Shown: positions 5,797 to 6,016 of the stretch, one piece after another | Layout: each line of letters starts with the position of its first letter | Position numbering within the stretch: position 1 is the stretch's first letter | From: Elstera sp044372965 | GTDB taxonomy: Bacteria > Pseudomonadota > Alphaproteobacteria > Elsterales > Elsteraceae | NCBI RefSeq assembly: GCF_044372965.1 | Contig: NZ_JBILQX010000204.1 | Location: 1 to 6,016 of the forward strand | Direction of reading: 5' to 3' | DNA: 6,016 nucleotides | Notes under the pieces: model-generated | What the model saw: the letters and a program-made list of their open reading frames with translations, nothing else | What the model was told of the DNA's origin: nothing | The model's database searches: none | Program-made: the position numbers and the translations under genes

Positions 5797-5929
5797 TTGC
5801 CGCCCCCGATACCGGATCCCGTGACACCTCTCCTAGCCCAAAAACACGGCCCACACCAAGTCACTGCAGCTCCGGCTGTGGGAGGACGGGGCGTCAGGCG
5901 GGGATCGATCATGTCCCCAGCAATGATTT
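5797..5929. other. Spacer between mbnH and the IS66-family element
   Basis: No recognisable gene. A frame starting at GTG 5793, overlapping the mbnH stop as GTGA, stays open for 46 codons and stops at TAA 5931-5933, inside the insertion sequence end. It could be a gene cut off by the insertion, but its translation is rich in Ser, Pro, Thr and Arg and matches nothing known. Its codons (ACA, CCA, AGT, AGG) differ from the neighbours. GGGGA (5900-5904) and TCCCC (5914-5918) could form a 5-bp hairpin, and 5872-5889 a weaker one. Neither has a T-tract, so no terminator for the operon is called. Confidence 0.4.
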
Positions 5930-5952
5930 GTAAGCGCTGTCTTGCTCACACC
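5930..5952. repeat. Probable terminal inverted repeat of the IS66-family element
   Basis: The sequence starts GTAAGCGCTGTCTTGC, which agrees with the GTAAGCG start of IS66-family ends. Only one copy is in the window, so the length of the repeat is estimated from family habit and the inner limit is approximate. Confidence 0.5.
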
Positions 5953-6016
5953 TTGGCGGCATAGTTCCACGGCAGCAGGTCGTCGATCTGGCTCTGCTTA
6001 TGGCCTTTGACGATGG
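5946..6016 (-). CDS. tnpC: IS66-family transposase TnpC, C-terminal fragment (runs off the window)
   Basis: Read on the minus strand, the last 22 complete codons encode IVKGHKQSQIDDLLPWNYAA followed by KV and a TGA stop (5946-5948). The SQIDDLLPWNY segment is the characteristic C-terminal tail of IS66 transposases (often 'RIDELLPW.Y' in relatives). Only this tail is visible, and the catalytic DDE domain lies outside the window. Whether the full gene is intact cannot be judged. It faces the mbnH gene tail to tail and is unrelated in function to the metal cluster. Confidence 0.8.
   Translation of the reverse strand, partial: IVKGHKQSQIDDLLPWNYAAKV

Larger units (their letters stand above)
5930..6016 (-). 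mobile_element. End of an IS66-family insertion sequence (partial)
   Basis: The boundary is placed at 5930 because GTAAGCG (5930-5936) is the usual terminal motif of IS66-family inverted repeats. The transposase frame begins 16 bases inside it, on the opposite strand, pointing outward to the left. The rest of the element lies beyond the window, so the other end and the subtype cannot be seen. IS66 elements normally make 8-bp target duplications, so AATGATTT (5922-5929) would be the expected copy on this side. This needs the far flank to confirm. Confidence 0.7.

Noticed and set aside
5900..5918. Terminator after mbnH
   Set aside because: Only a 5-bp stem (GGGGA/TCCCC) with a 9-nt loop and no T-tract, which is too weak to call.

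Overview
The window is GC-rich, with long stretches of G or C and strong GC bias at third codon positions. It reads like an alphaproteobacterium, most likely of the Rhodospirillales (Azospirillum-like). That placement is inferred from composition and from the type of genes present; no taxonomic marker is in the window. All genes except a transposase fragment at the right end lie on the + strand.

Layout. Positions 1-377 are a leader or intergenic stretch with no convincing gene, an AT-richer patch near 131-172 and three inverted repeats. Positions 378-752 encode a small exported Cys/His protein resembling the DUF2946 family. A terminator- or attenuator-like hairpin with TTTT follows at 773-800. 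Then comes a compact cluster: a periplasmic substrate-binding protein (824-1933), a strong intercistronic hairpin (1941-1966), a FecCD-type permease (1988-3031), an ATP-binding subunit (3028-3801), an MbnP-family copper-binding protein (3792-4694) and an MbnH-family di-heme cytochrome c peroxidase/MauG-like enzyme (4696-5796). From the permease onward the genes overlap or nearly touch (4-nt overlap, 10-nt overlap, 1-nt gap), so they are very probably one translationally coupled operon. The last 87 bases are one end of an IS66-family insertion sequence, with the 3' end of its tnpC gene on the - strand.

How the genes may work together. The ABC genes have the architecture of an iron-siderophore, haem or cobalamin importer. 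Their tight coupling to MbnP and MbnH suggests instead a role in copper, or copper-complex, acquisition. In known MbnP/MbnH pairs, the di-heme enzyme MbnH oxidises a tryptophan of MbnP to kynurenine, and the modified MbnP then binds copper in the periplasm. The DUF2946-like protein upstream, with its HDRSCCLLHC motif, fits a metal theme. No methanobactin precursor or methanobactin biosynthesis gene is visible, so this would be a methanobactin-independent setting for the pair. The cargo of the transporter cannot be read from sequence; copper is inferred from context.
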